Below, piece after piece: positions 25,443-34,372 of a stretch of DNA of 64,000 nucleotides. The position numbers and the translations under genes were made by a program. The DNA comes from an uncultured Sphingomonadaceae bacterium (lineage in GTDB: Bacteria > Pseudomonadota > Alphaproteobacteria > Sphingomonadales > Sphingomonadaceae), in contig CANMWO010000001.1 of the NCBI GenBank assembly GCA_947501695.1, forward strand, positions 496,001 to 560,000. Direction: 5' to 3'. The notes under the pieces were generated by a model that saw only the letters and a program-made list of their open reading frames with translations, was not told the DNA's origin and ran no database searches. Within the stretch, counting starts at the first letter, position 1. Every line of letters begins with the position of its first letter.

Positions 25443-26513
25443 ATGTTGAAATGGGGCGTCCGAATTGGGCTGGTTGTTCTACTGGTGCTTGGTGTATCCT
25501 ATTTTTTTCGCGAACAGATAATATTTGCCGTGATGAAATCACAAATGGAACCATCTGAGGCATTTGACGCAACACAAGTTCCCGCTGAGCTAAATTATAC
25601 TGACGATGAAGCCTGGGCTGCATTACCTAGTAAAAAAGATGGCGCAGATTTCATTCCCGATCAACTCGAAGGACAAGGGCAGCCTTCCGACGTCGCGGTA
25701 TTTTTCCTGCATCCAACGACTTACCTATCGGACGCGGGCTGGAATGCGCCCACAGATGATCCGGAATCCAGCGAATTCCGGGATGAATTAGTGATGCGCG
25801 CTCAGGCAAGCGCATTCAATGGCTGTTGCGAGGTTTATGCTCCTAAATACCGCCAAGCAACGCTTTGGTCTTTCATGGATGAAACCGGCTCTGGCGACGA
25901 AGCACGAGCATTTGCCTTTACGGATGTTGAGCGAGCGTTTGATGGATTTCTTACCCGTATTGGTGATCGGCCTTTCATTCTTGCTGGGCATAGCCAGGGC
26001 GCGGATCATGTGGTTCGGTTGCTGAAGGCCAAAATCACCGGGACATCGTTGAAGGATCGGATGGTCGCTGCTTATCCGATTGGGTTCGGCATCAATCCTG
26101 CTGATATGAATGAGACTGTGGCTGACATCCCTGTTTGTGATACGCCTCAGCAGACCGCATGCTATGTCACTTGGAATTCGCTGGGTCCAAATGCGGAGCC
26201 TTTTCCCGATTATATCGGCGCTGTTTGCGTCAATCCGCTTAGCTGGACAACCGATGGAAGGACTGTAGCTGCAGAACAGAATATCGGCGCCCTCTCAATC
26301 GGTGATAAGGTTCGCTATGAGGCTGGCGTAACCGGTGCTCAATGCCAAAGCGACAGGCTTCTTGTAGGCAATTTCCAATCCGATATGTTCGATGATTTGC
26401 CGGTAAACATGGGAGAGGATAACTTTCACCTGATAGATTTTTCACTATTCTACGGCAGCATTAGAAAAAATGCGCAGGACAGAGTCAAAGCGTTTCTCTC
26501 CGAAGAGCGATAG
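25443..26513 (+). CDS. DUF3089 alpha/beta hydrolase, membrane anchored
   Basis: 356 aa from ATG 25443, set by GAGGAGG 4 nt upstream. The N-terminal helix is residues ~5-20. The nucleophile elbow is FILAGHSQGADHVV (GHSQG). Family features FFLHPTTYL and YAPKYRQATL are present, and an HLID near the end gives the candidate catalytic His. DUF3089 proteins are lipase/esterase-like; the substrate is unknown. Confidence 0.88.
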   Translation: MLKWGVRIGLVVLLVLGVSYFFREQIIFAVMKSQMEPSEAFDATQVPAELNYTDDEAWAALPSKKDGADFIPDQLEGQGQPSDVAVFFLHPTTYLSDAGWNAPTDDPESSEFRDELVMRAQASAFNGCCEVYAPKYRQATLWSFMDETGSGDEARAFAFTDVERAFDGFLTRIGDRPFILAGHSQGADHVVRLLKAKITGTSLKDRMVAAYPIGFGINPADMNETVADIPVCDTPQQTACYVTWNSLGPNAEPFPDYIGAVCVNPLSWTTDGRTVAAEQNIGALSIGDKVRYEAGVTGAQCQSDRLLVGNFQSDMFDDLPVNMGEDNFHLIDFSLFYGSIRKNAQDRVKAFLSEER

Positions 26514-26521
26514 GTCGCCCG

Positions 26522-26544
26522 TCGGCTTTATCCCGAAACCGGCT
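26522..26544 (+). repeat. Palindromic repeat, type 2 (variant)
   Basis: GTCGGCTTTATCCCGAAACC then GGC, nine bases after the hydrolase stop. Arms pair in 7 of 8 positions around TATCCCG. Short CTG-rich repeats (GACTGCTGGCTGCTGGCT) follow. Confidence 0.65.
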
Positions 26545-26640
26545 GCTGACCGCTGACTGCTGGCTGCTGGCTAAGATGAGCTGCGCCATTTTCTGCATGG
26601 GATTGATCACGGCGTCTGCGCCAATGATGGCCAGTGAAAT

Positions 26641-26717
26641 TGGTCGGGACGAGAGGATTCGAACCTCCGACCCCCACACCCCCAGTGTGATGCGCTACCA
26701 GGCTGCGCTACGTCCCG
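26641..26717 (-). tRNA. tRNA-Pro (GGG)
   Basis: The minus-strand cloverleaf has acceptor CGGGACG / CGTCCCG, D-arm GTAGCGCAGCCTGGTAGCGC, anticodon stem TCACA / TGTGG around CTGGGGG (anticodon GGG), T-loop GGTTCGAATCC, and an encoded CCA at 26641-26643. Confidence 0.92.
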
Positions 26718-27005
26718 ACCTTCAATGCGGCATTGCCGACCGAGGCCGGGGATATATGGTGGTCGAGCGGCCTTGGCAAGCGCTTTGCCAAGCATATTTT
26801 TCAGCCCTTGATCTCGCGGCATCGCTCTCCCATTTACGAAGCAGCATAGAACGTACTTCTCAACCGGATACTGTAGCTGTCTATTAGATTGCTTTCACGG
26901 GGGGTGCGTGATAGGCGCGCGCAGCATTAATGTCCGGCGTTTTGCGGAAGCAATATTGGCGGTCAATCGGCCTAGAATTCAGACTGTTTAATTGGGGATA
27001 TTGAA

Positions 27006-27335
27006 ATGACTTCACTTCTAATCACAGCGCAGGCAGCTTCCGGCGGAGCGGGCGGATTTTTGATCTCGATCATGCCGCTGGTATTGATTTTTGCTGTGTT
27101 CTATTTCCTTTTGATCCGCCCACAGCAAAAAAAGATGAAAGAACATCAAGGCAAAATCGCCGCTGTGCAGAAAAATGACGAAGTGGTCACTGGCGGTGGT
27201 CTGGTTGGCAAGGCGATGAAAGTCGATGATGAATATGTCGAAGTCGAAATTGCCAAGGGCATTCGCGTGAAGGCGGTTAAGGCTACGTTATCTGACGTCA
27301 TGCCACGCGGCAGCGGCAAACCGGCTAACGATTGA
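27006..27335 (+). CDS. yajC: Sec translocon accessory subunit YajC
   Basis: 109 aa, ATG with GGGG about 9 nt upstream. One membrane helix (GGFLISIMPLVLIFAVFYFLL) is followed by the hallmark IRPQQKKMKEH and then the small SH3-like domain with KNDEVVTGGGLVGKA. It binds SecDF-YidC at the inner membrane. It is first in the yajC-secD-secF unit (25 nt to secD). Confidence 0.95.
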   Translation: MTSLLITAQAASGGAGGFLISIMPLVLIFAVFYFLLIRPQQKKMKEHQGKIAAVQKNDEVVTGGGLVGKAMKVDDEYVEVEIAKGIRVKAVKATLSDVMPRGSGKPAND

Positions 27336-27360
27336 ACCTTAGGGAACGGATAGTTTTACG

Positions 27361-28965
27361 ATGTTAGATTTCCCGCGCTGGAAAGTCATTTCCATATCTC
27401 TGCTACTGGCTTTCGGCGTGCTGATGTCGCTTCCCAGCCTGTTTTTTGGCGAAAGCCATAAATATTGGCCGGGTTTTTTGCCGGACGAGACCATCAATTT
27501 GGGGCTCGATCTGTCGGGTGGTAGCCATATTCTTTTGGAAGCTAACCCCGCAGATGTAGGCGAAACCCGTTTGCAGACGATGGAAGAATCCGTGCGCGCG
27601 GAAATGCGGCGAGCAAGTCCCCGGATCAATATTGGCGATATCTCGCGGAAAGACGGCGTATTGTCTTTCATGGTCCGCGATTCCACGCAGGTGGATTCTG
27701 CACGGGAAGCGCTTTTGCCCTTGACTACCGGCGCAGGTCTAACTGGCCAGCGGGATTGGGATATCGAAGTACGTGACGATACGCGTTTCGTTGTTTCGCC
27801 GACATCGGCTGGTCTCGACAATGCGGTTGATAATGCGATGGATACAGCAACAGATGTGATCCGGCGGCGTATCGATGAAATGGGGACACGCGAGCCGACG
27901 ATTATTCGTCAAGGTGATACGCGGATCGTTGTACAGGTCCCTGGCCTGGAAGACCCAGAAGCCTTGAAAGAGCTGTTGGGTAAGACCGCTAAACTCGAAT
28001 TTAAACTGGTTGATTTTGAAGCTGATCCCAACGCTGTTGCTGCAGGACGTCCGCCGGTAGGCAGCCAGATATTCCCTTATCCTGATAGCCCGACCGGACT
28101 ACCTAATATTGCGGTCAAGCGTCTCGGCGGTATCTCCGGCGATAAGCTCACTGATGCTGGGCAGGGTTTTGATCAAGAAACCAATGCACCGGTTGTCAAC
28201 ATTACGTTTGATACCGAAGGTGGAGCAAAATTCGCTCGCTTGACCCAGAATAATGTCGGGCGTCCTTTTGCAATTATCTTGGACGGCGAAGTACTCTCTG
28301 CCCCGAATATCAACGAACCCATATTGGGCGGATCAGCTCAGATCTCCGGTAATTTTACGGTCGAGGGAGCCAACCAGCTTTCGATCGCGCTGCGTTCAGG
28401 CGCTCTGCCGGTTGAACTAAAGGTTGTTGAAGAACGTACCGTGGGTCCTGACCTTGGCGCTGATTCCATTCGTAAAGGCATGATTGCTGCGATCATTGGT
28501 ACAGCTGCAGTGCTGGCTTTCATGGTGGTGACCTATGGCCGCTTTGGTTTTTACGCGAATTTTGCGCTGACACTGAATCTTTTTCTGATCCTAGGGGTCA
28601 TGGCGATTTTTAATGCTACTTTGACGTTGCCAGGAATTGCTGGCTTCATTCTGACGGTCGGTTCGGCGGTTGATGCAAATGTGTTGATTAATGAACGAAT
28701 ACGAGAAGAACGAAGACGGGGCAGGCGCGTGGTGCAAGCGGTTGAGGTAGGATATAAAGAAGCTTCTCGCGCTATTTTCGACGCCAATATCACCAACGTC
28801 ATCGCTGGTTTGCTGCTGTTTATTTTTGGTTCCGGTCCAGTTCGCGGATTTGCCGTAGTTCTGATTATCGGGATTGTCACATCAGTCTTTACAGCCGTTG
28901 TCGTGACGCGGATGCTGGTCGCACTGTGGTTGCGCCGTACCCGTCCGCAAGAGCTGTATATATAG
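27361..28965 (+). CDS. secD: Protein translocase subunit SecD
   Basis: 534 aa, full length for an alphaproteobacterial SecD. The N-terminal helix, LGLDLSGGSHILLE (P1 start), the periplasmic domain, ISGNFTVEGANQLSIALRSG, and the six-helix RND-type membrane domain with GFILTVGSAVDANVLINERI are all present. It uses the proton gradient to pull secreted proteins outward. It is separated from secF by a few bases. Confidence 0.96.
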   Translation: MLDFPRWKVISISLLLAFGVLMSLPSLFFGESHKYWPGFLPDETINLGLDLSGGSHILLEANPADVGETRLQTMEESVRAEMRRASPRINIGDISRKDGVLSFMVRDSTQVDSAREALLPLTTGAGLTGQRDWDIEVRDDTRFVVSPTSAGLDNAVDNAMDTATDVIRRRIDEMGTREPTIIRQGDTRIVVQVPGLEDPEALKELLGKTAKLEFKLVDFEADPNAVAAGRPPVGSQIFPYPDSPTGLPNIAVKRLGGISGDKLTDAGQGFDQETNAPVVNITFDTEGGAKFARLTQNNVGRPFAIILDGEVLSAPNINEPILGGSAQISGNFTVEGANQLSIALRSGALPVELKVVEERTVGPDLGADSIRKGMIAAIIGTAAVLAFMVVTYGRFGFYANFALTLNLFLILGVMAIFNATLTLPGIAGFILTVGSAVDANVLINERIREERRRGRRVVQAVEVGYKEASRAIFDANITNVIAGLLLFIFGSGPVRGFAVVLIIGIVTSVFTAVVVTRMLVALWLRRTRPQELYI

Positions 28966-28977
28966 GAGCGAATGATC

Positions 28978-29961
28978 ATGAAACTTCTCAAACTCGTTCC
29001 TGACAATACCAATATTGCATTCCTCAAATGGAGGAATATTGCGGTTGCTATCAGCATCTTGATGATCATCGGTTCGATGGCACTGGTTGCACAGCGTGGG
29101 CTGAATTTCGGCGTAGATTTCGTCGGCGGTCAGATGATCCGGACAACATTCACGCAGAGTGCGGACGCGCCGATTACAGAATTGCGCGAAAAAGTAGGCG
29201 CGCTGGGCTATGGCGATCCTACGATCCAACGTTTCGGTGAGCCTAATGAGGTTTCGATCCGAATGAAACTGCCCGAAGGCGCGGATCAGGAGCCAGAGCT
29301 GGCGAATACTATGGCTGATGAAATTACGTTGATGTTGAAGGCGGACTATCCCGATGTCCGTATTGACGGTGTGGATTCTGTCTCTGGCAAGGTATCTGAG
29401 GAGCTTTTGTCTAAAGGTGTTTGGTCATTGGTTGGGGCAATGCTGGCAATTACCCTCTACATTTGGATCCGTTTCGAGTGGCAATTTGGCGCCGGAGCAT
29501 TATTTGCCTTGTTCCACGATGTTGCGTTGACCTTTGGGTTTTTTGCGCTGACGCAGCTGGAGTTTAACCTCAATATCGTGGCGGCACTGCTGACAATTAT
29601 CGGCTATTCTTTGAACGATACGATCGTGGTCTATGACCGGATCAGGGAAAATCTGAAGAAATATCGCAAGATGGATATCGTCGCGCTGCTCGACTTGTCG
29701 GTAAATGAGACGCTGGCGCGTACGGTGATGACCAGCTTGACCATGTTGGTTGCTCTGGTCGCGTTGATCATCTGGGGCCCGGATGTGATCTTCGGTTTTG
29801 CCGCGGCCATGTTCCTTGGTGTGCTCATTGGTACTTATTCATCCGTCTATATGGCAGCGCCGATATTGATCTGGTTGAAAGTCGGTCCGGACAGTTTTGT
29901 GCCACCAGCGACTGCAGGCGACAGGGCAGAAAAAATCGGCGGACCAGAAGAAATCGGCTGA
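28978..29961 (+). CDS. secF: Protein translocase subunit SecF
   Basis: 327 aa from ATG 28978, where GGAG lies 9 nt upstream; the ATG at 28972 is too close to that site. It has LNFGVDFVGGQMIRT, TIIGYSLNDTIVVYDRIREN and FAAAMFLGVLIGTYSSVYMA, all diagnostic. It partners SecD in the same operon. A run of imperfect GATGGTTGAA repeats directly follows its stop region. Confidence 0.95.
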   Translation: MKLLKLVPDNTNIAFLKWRNIAVAISILMIIGSMALVAQRGLNFGVDFVGGQMIRTTFTQSADAPITELREKVGALGYGDPTIQRFGEPNEVSIRMKLPEGADQEPELANTMADEITLMLKADYPDVRIDGVDSVSGKVSEELLSKGVWSLVGAMLAITLYIWIRFEWQFGAGALFALFHDVALTFGFFALTQLEFNLNIVAALLTIIGYSLNDTIVVYDRIRENLKKYRKMDIVALLDLSVNETLARTVMTSLTMLVALVALIIWGPDVIFGFAAAMFLGVLIGTYSSVYMAAPILIWLKVGPDSFVPPATAGDRAEKIGGPEEIG

Positions 29962-29988
29962 TGGTTGAAGATTGATGGTTGAACTCTG

Positions 29989-30369
29989 ATGGTCGAACTC
30001 AGGCGCGATGTTGATTTTGAAGGGCCAGTCGTCACAGGCTTTACGCTCAATGGCTATAAAATTGGCGATCAGCGTTTTGATGATGGTCTGTTGTTGTCGC
30101 CCGAACAAGCCTTGTCTTGGGATACACCAGCACGTGATGATCTGAATTTAACAGATATTGTCGCAACCCTAAATCTGTCTCCGGCCCCCGAATTTTTGCT
30201 GTTTGGTAGCGGCTCGAAGATGGAGCAACCGCCTGCCGCCTTTCGCCGTGCTGCAGATTCGGCGAAACTGGGTATCGAGGTTATGGATAGCCGCGCAGCG
30301 GCGCGCGCCTGGGGCGTGTTGCGGGCAGAGGAGCGCTGGATTATCGGCGCGTTTATGCCGCTACGCTAA
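29989..30369 (+). CDS. Mth938-like domain protein (DUF498)
   Basis: 126 aa. The Mth938 fold is seen as VTGFTLNGYKIGDQRFDDGLLLSPEQAL and FLLFGSGSKMEQPPAAFR, closing with AARAWGVLRAEERWIIGAFMPL. This family commonly follows secDF in sphingomonads; in animals a relative assists mitochondrial complex I assembly, but the bacterial role is unknown. The ATG lies within a small direct repeat, so initiation may be unusual. Confidence 0.88.
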   Translation: MVELRRDVDFEGPVVTGFTLNGYKIGDQRFDDGLLLSPEQALSWDTPARDDLNLTDIVATLNLSPAPEFLLFGSGSKMEQPPAAFRRAADSAKLGIEVMDSRAAARAWGVLRAEERWIIGAFMPLR

Positions 30370-31545
30370 CTAGCGTTGAGCAATGTTGTTGAATAGCTTC
30401 ATCAAAGCATCGCCATTATTCTGCCAACTAAAATGACTGACGGTTGCGCGCACATCCTCTTGTGTCGGCGGGTTGGCCAAGATAGCTTTGATGGCATCGA
30501 CAATTGCCAAGTTATTCTGCTCCACAATCCGTCCGGCGATATCGGAGTCAACCAGCTCCCGGGCTCCGCCCGCTTCGCTGATGATAATCGGTGTGCCACA
30601 AGAAAGCGCCTCTACCCAAGCATTAGCCAAACCTTCGGATTTTGACGGCAGGATAGAAATATCCGCCGCAGCGACCAATGCTGGCAATTCATCATGCGGG
30701 ACATTGCCAAGAAAGCGGATGCGATCCTTGATACCCAATTTTTCGGCCATTGCGCGATATGCTTTTTCTTCCTCACCAGTGCCCGCTAGCAAGAGGGTAG
30801 CGTCTGGAAAAGATGTCATGGCCTCAATCACCAGCGCTTGGTTCTTGCGTTTGATAAGCGCGCCGACGCAGATGAATAGCGGGCCTTCAACTTTCAATTC
30901 CAGTTTGGCGGCATCGCGATCGACGGGTTTGAATTTCTCTTGATCAAGACCCGTGTAATGGACCGTAATCTTGTCACTTTCCATGCCGAGTATTTCCATA
31001 TCTCGCTTCAATGCCTTGGATACGGCCAACAGGCCTGACGATTTTTCGGCAGCAGACAATATCTGCGGCAAGCATTTGGGATCGTTGCCCCAATGGTGAA
31101 TATCTGCGCCGCGCGCCTTGATGGAAAAGGGAATGTTCAGAGCTGCCGATAGCAGCATCGCAGCGGGACCATCGGGATAGAAGAACTCTGCGTCAATGAG
31201 ATCAATCGGGTTGTCATTGTGGAGTTTTTTAACGAGCGGCAGGATGGCAGCCGCGATTTTTTGAGGGTTTTTGGAACCACCGAATTTCGGGACCAAGGTA
31301 AAGCGGGGACGATGAACATTAAGCCCGTGCCAATGTTCATGATCGGGTAGCCCATTGAGTGCGCGATAGGGTGTGAGCCCTCTAAGTGGTGGCGGAGGAA
31401 TGCCCAGCGGGTTTATGACCGTCACGTCGGCTTCCGCTCTGCTCGCCAGCTCTGCTGTTTGTCGCTCGACAAATATCCCAAAATTGGGCGACGCGGCATT
31501 GGGAAACAGCGTCGATAGCGTCAATATGTTGAGCGGACGGGTCAT
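30370..31545 (-). CDS. GT4-family glycosyltransferase
   Basis: 391 aa. The GT-B fold shows LSTLFPNAASPNFGIFVERQ, SIKARGADIHHWG, FICVGALIKRKNQALVIEAM (start of the nucleotide-sugar domain) and the EX7E motif in SEGLANAWVEALSCGTPII. It transfers a sugar to a cell-surface lipid or oligosaccharide. It stands apart from the 45-56 kb polysaccharide cluster. Its stop abuts that of the Mth938 gene. Confidence 0.9.
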   Translation of the reverse strand: MTRPLNILTLSTLFPNAASPNFGIFVERQTAELASRAEADVTVINPLGIPPPPLRGLTPYRALNGLPDHEHWHGLNVHRPRFTLVPKFGGSKNPQKIAAAILPLVKKLHNDNPIDLIDAEFFYPDGPAAMLLSAALNIPFSIKARGADIHHWGNDPKCLPQILSAAEKSSGLLAVSKALKRDMEILGMESDKITVHYTGLDQEKFKPVDRDAAKLELKVEGPLFICVGALIKRKNQALVIEAMTSFPDATLLLAGTGEEEKAYRAMAEKLGIKDRIRFLGNVPHDELPALVAAADISILPSKSEGLANAWVEALSCGTPIIISEAGGARELVDSDIAGRIVEQNNLAIVDAIKAILANPPTQEDVRATVSHFSWQNNGDALMKLFNNIAQR

Positions 31546-31569
31546 GGGGACAGCTTTAGGACAAATCCT

Positions 31570-32133
31570 TTAAAGCGCCCTTACCAGACGCACGGCCACT
31601 CCAATCCATTCGGGGTCTTTGACTACCTGTTGCCGGCCGCCGCTACCCAGTGGCAAAACCTGTATCATGTCACCCTCTCGCCCAATCAGGCGGCCGAATA
31701 GAAAGCGTCCCGCTGGACGGGGTACCAATATGTCTCGGTTTAGCACGGCACTATATTGATCTGGCGTCCGCCGCGACAGCCAGACATCATCGCCAGAACG
31801 ATAATCGCCAATGCTGCTCTTTACGCGGAGGGCAACCATATCCGTTTCTATAGTGGGTTGAGAAATACTATCGGTCTTCTTGAGCGCATGGGCCCCTTTA
31901 TGGTCCAGCATCGCGGCCACTGGTAACTCGTCCTGATCGGGAAGAGCCAGCAATTCCGCACTATCAACAGCAAGCGCATCGGCGATCCGGTTTAGCCAGT
32001 CCAGCGATAGTGTGCGCATCCCGGTTTCCAGTCGACCGATGGTTTGGGCCGTGGTTGGCGGATCACAGCGCTTTGCGACATCATCCAGCGTAAGTCCCTT
32101 GGCTTTGCGGACATCTCTTATGCGGCTAATCAT
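31570..32133 (-). CDS. XRE-family helix-turn-helix regulator
   Basis: 187 aa from ATG 32133 with GGAG 8 nt upstream (an in-frame TTG lies 12 nt earlier). The N-terminal HTH is ISRIRDVRKAKGLTLDDVAK with TAQTIGRLETGMRTLSLDWL. The C-terminal half looks like an S24-type beta domain (GDDVWLSRRTP, FGRLIGREGD), without a clear Ser-Lys catalytic pair. There are no phage genes nearby; it probably regulates a chromosomal target. It is divergent from the DUF6456 gene. Confidence 0.85.
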   Translation of the reverse strand: MISRIRDVRKAKGLTLDDVAKRCDPPTTAQTIGRLETGMRTLSLDWLNRIADALAVDSAELLALPDQDELPVAAMLDHKGAHALKKTDSISQPTIETDMVALRVKSSIGDYRSGDDVWLSRRTPDQYSAVLNRDILVPRPAGRFLFGRLIGREGDMIQVLPLGSGGRQQVVKDPEWIGVAVRLVRAL

Positions 32134-32221
32134 TATCTTCTCCAACCTATATGGTTTCTTCTTTCCTACATCTTAGCCAAAATGGCAAGGGGATTTCGGA
32201 TCACTTGAAACGGAGTTCATC

Positions 32222-32740
32222 ATGTCCTCAACCAAAAAAGACAAATATTCAGACCCACGTATATTAGAGGAGCGACCACTTCCCCGAGATGGCAGGGATC
32301 GCGCAAAGAGCCGGATTAAAGGGCGTCCAGCGCGCAGCGTGACGGTCAATGTTTCGGAATCTCCACTAGGCTGGCTGCATTCGCGAGGGCATTTGACGGA
32401 TCGCCAGTTTGACGGTGGAGAGAAGCTACGCGCCGATTGGGAACGAGCCAATCTGGCCCCAAGCATCACCATGAGCTGGAACAGCACGCCGCCAACCGGC
32501 GGACGGAGCGCGGCTCCGGAGATGCTGAATGCGACCGAAGCGCAGATCGCCGCGAAGCAGCGTTTCGACGATGCCATCTCTTATCTGGGCAGCGATTTAT
32601 CCGACATTGCTTGGCGCATCATCTGCGCGGGTGAGGGCGTTCCTGCAGCGGAAAAAAATCTCGGCTGGCCAGCGCGATCCGGGAAACTGGTGCTGAAAAT
32701 CGCTTTGGACCGGTTGGGTGATTTCTATCGGCTAGCCTGA
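32222..32740 (+). CDS. DUF6456 domain protein
   Basis: 172 aa, ATG with GGAG 6 nt upstream. It has ESPLGWLHSRGHLTDRQFDG, GEKLRADWERANLAPSITM and DRLGDFYRLA, as in DUF6456. The last ~70 residues form helices reminiscent of a replication or repressor HTH. The family is common in alphaproteobacteria and uncharacterised. It is divergent from the XRE regulator, which may control it. Confidence 0.8.
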   Translation: MSSTKKDKYSDPRILEERPLPRDGRDRAKSRIKGRPARSVTVNVSESPLGWLHSRGHLTDRQFDGGEKLRADWERANLAPSITMSWNSTPPTGGRSAAPEMLNATEAQIAAKQRFDDAISYLGSDLSDIAWRIICAGEGVPAAEKNLGWPARSGKLVLKIALDRLGDFYRLA

Positions 32741-32847
32741 GAAGTCCAGCTTGCCGAATAATGGTTATAAACGCTCAAATCCGGTTGATTGCATGTGGCT
32801 ATAAGTTAAGGTGATTTTCAAATTCATCGATCAGGAAATATCGTCCC

Positions 32848-33957
32848 ATGAAAACCCGCGCTGCAGTGGCCTTTGAAGCTAAAAAGCCTTTGGAAATTGT
32901 TGAACTGGATCTGGAAGGTCCAAAAACGGGGGAAGTATTGGTCGAGATTATGGCCACCGGGATTTGTCATACGGATGCTTACACGCTTGATGGGCTCGAC
33001 AGCGAAGGCAAGTTTCCTAGCGTTTTGGGCCATGAAGGGGCTGGTATTGTCCGTGAGGTTGGCCCCGGGGTAACATCGGTTGCACCCGATGATCATGTAA
33101 TCCCGCTCTACACGCCGGAATGCCGGCAATGTAAATCCTGCCTTTCCGGCAAAACCAATTTATGCACCGCCATTCGCGCGACACAGGGGCAGGGATTAAT
33201 GCCCGATGGTACCAGCCGTATGTCGTATAAGGGCGAAGCAATTTATCATTATATGGGTTGCTCCACTTTCTCCAATTTTATCGTGCTGCCAGAAATAGCG
33301 GTCGCAAAAATCCGTGACGATGCTCCGTTTGACAAAAGCTGTTATATCGGATGCGGCGTGACGACTGGGGTTGGCGCTGTGACCAATACGGCTAAGGTTG
33401 AGCCCGGTGCCAACGTCATCGTTTTCGGTTTGGGCGGCATTGGGTTGAACGTCATTCAGGGCGCACGGATGGTCGGTGCGGATAAGATTATTGGCGTGGA
33501 CCTAAATGATGACAAGGAAGCATGGGGTCGCAAGTTTGGCATGACCCATTTCGCTAATCCGGCGAAGATTGAAGGTGATATTGTTGAACATCTGGTCGCT
33601 CTGACCGATGGCGGGGCTGATTATACATTTGATTGCACTGGCAATACCGATGTGATGCGGCAAGCCTTGGAAGCGTGCCATCGCGGTTGGGGTGAAAGCA
33701 TCATCATTGGTGTTGCAGAAGCGGGTAAGGAAATTGCCACGCGACCGTTTCAACTGGTCACCGGACGAGTCTGGAAAGGCACCGCTTTCGGCGGGGCACG
33801 AGGACGGACTGATGTGCCTAAAATTGTCGATTGGTACGTGAACGGCAAGATCGAGATTGATCCGATGATCACGCACACGCTTACATTGGAAGACATCAAC
33901 AAGGGCTTTGATCTAATGCATGCGGGTGAGAGTATCCGCAGCGTCGTAATATTTTAA
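32848..33957 (+). CDS. frmA: S-(hydroxymethyl)glutathione dehydrogenase / class III alcohol dehydrogenase
   Basis: 369 aa, full length. The catalytic-zinc ligands are in [13 protein letters not shown] and [13 protein letters not shown], and the structural zinc loop is [16 protein letters not shown]. The NAD fold is [14 protein letters not shown]. It oxidises the glutathione adduct of formaldehyde to S-formylglutathione. It is the first gene of the formaldehyde cluster, 23 nt before the VOC gene. Confidence 0.95.
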   Translation: MKTRAAVAFEAKKPLEIVELDLEGPKTGEVLVEIMATGICHTDAYTLDGLDSEGKFPSVLGHEGAGIVREVGPGVTSVAPDDHVIPLYTPECRQCKSCLSGKTNLCTAIRATQGQGLMPDGTSRMSYKGEAIYHYMGCSTFSNFIVLPEIAVAKIRDDAPFDKSCYIGCGVTTGVGAVTNTAKVEPGANVIVFGLGGIGLNVIQGARMVGADKIIGVDLNDDKEAWGRKFGMTHFANPAKIEGDIVEHLVALTDGGADYTFDCTGNTDVMRQALEACHRGWGESIIIGVAEAGKEIATRPFQLVTGRVWKGTAFGGARGRTDVPKIVDWYVNGKIEIDPMITHTLTLEDINKGFDLMHAGESIRSVVIF

Positions 33958-33980
33958 AAACTCAACAAAGGAGAAGAGTA

Positions 33981-34361
33981 ATGTACAGCCATATCATGGT
34001 GGGCGCGAACGACATGGAAGCGTCTAAGAAATTTTACGATGCGACGCTTGGTGCGATGGGTTACCCTGCAGGCACACCTGATGACAAAGGCCGGGTTTTC
34101 TGGTTTACCGACACAGGTATATTCTCAATTACACCCCCCATCGATGGTGACCCAGCAACCTGTGGCAATGGCAGCACTGTTGGTTTTGCTGCCAAAGATC
34201 CTGCAACTGCTGACGCTTGGCATGCCGCTGGCGTCGCCAATGGCGGGACAACGTTGGAAGACCCTCCTGGCGTTCGCGAAGGCGGTCTTGGCAAACTCTA
34301 CCTTGCTTATCTGCGCGATCCTTCAGGCAATAAACTTTGCGCTTTGCATCAGATGAAGTGA
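33981..34361 (+). CDS. VOC (glyoxalase/dioxygenase-fold) protein
   Basis: 126 aa, ATG with AAAGGAGAAGAG upstream. It is a single VOC module: MYSHIMVGANDMEASKKFYD, FAAKDPATADAWHAAGVA and AYLRDPSGNKLCAL. Candidate metal ligands are His4, the mid-chain His and a Glu near the end. It lies between the frmA and frmB genes, so it may act on a glutathione adduct, but this is context only. Confidence 0.88.
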   Translation: MYSHIMVGANDMEASKKFYDATLGAMGYPAGTPDDKGRVFWFTDTGIFSITPPIDGDPATCGNGSTVGFAAKDPATADAWHAAGVANGGTTLEDPPGVREGGLGKLYLAYLRDPSGNKLCALHQMK

Positions 34362-34372
34362 TTTCTACATCG

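Noticed and set aside
11665-26544. CRISPR-like array from repeated GTCCGC units
   Set aside because: Copies are kilobases apart, palindromic and without spacers or cas genes; they are dispersed intergenic repeats.
26545-26575. CTG-rich microsatellite after the DUF3089 gene
   Set aside because: Only a few imperfect units (GCTG, GGCTGCT); it looks like decayed flank of the type 2 repeat rather than a separate element.
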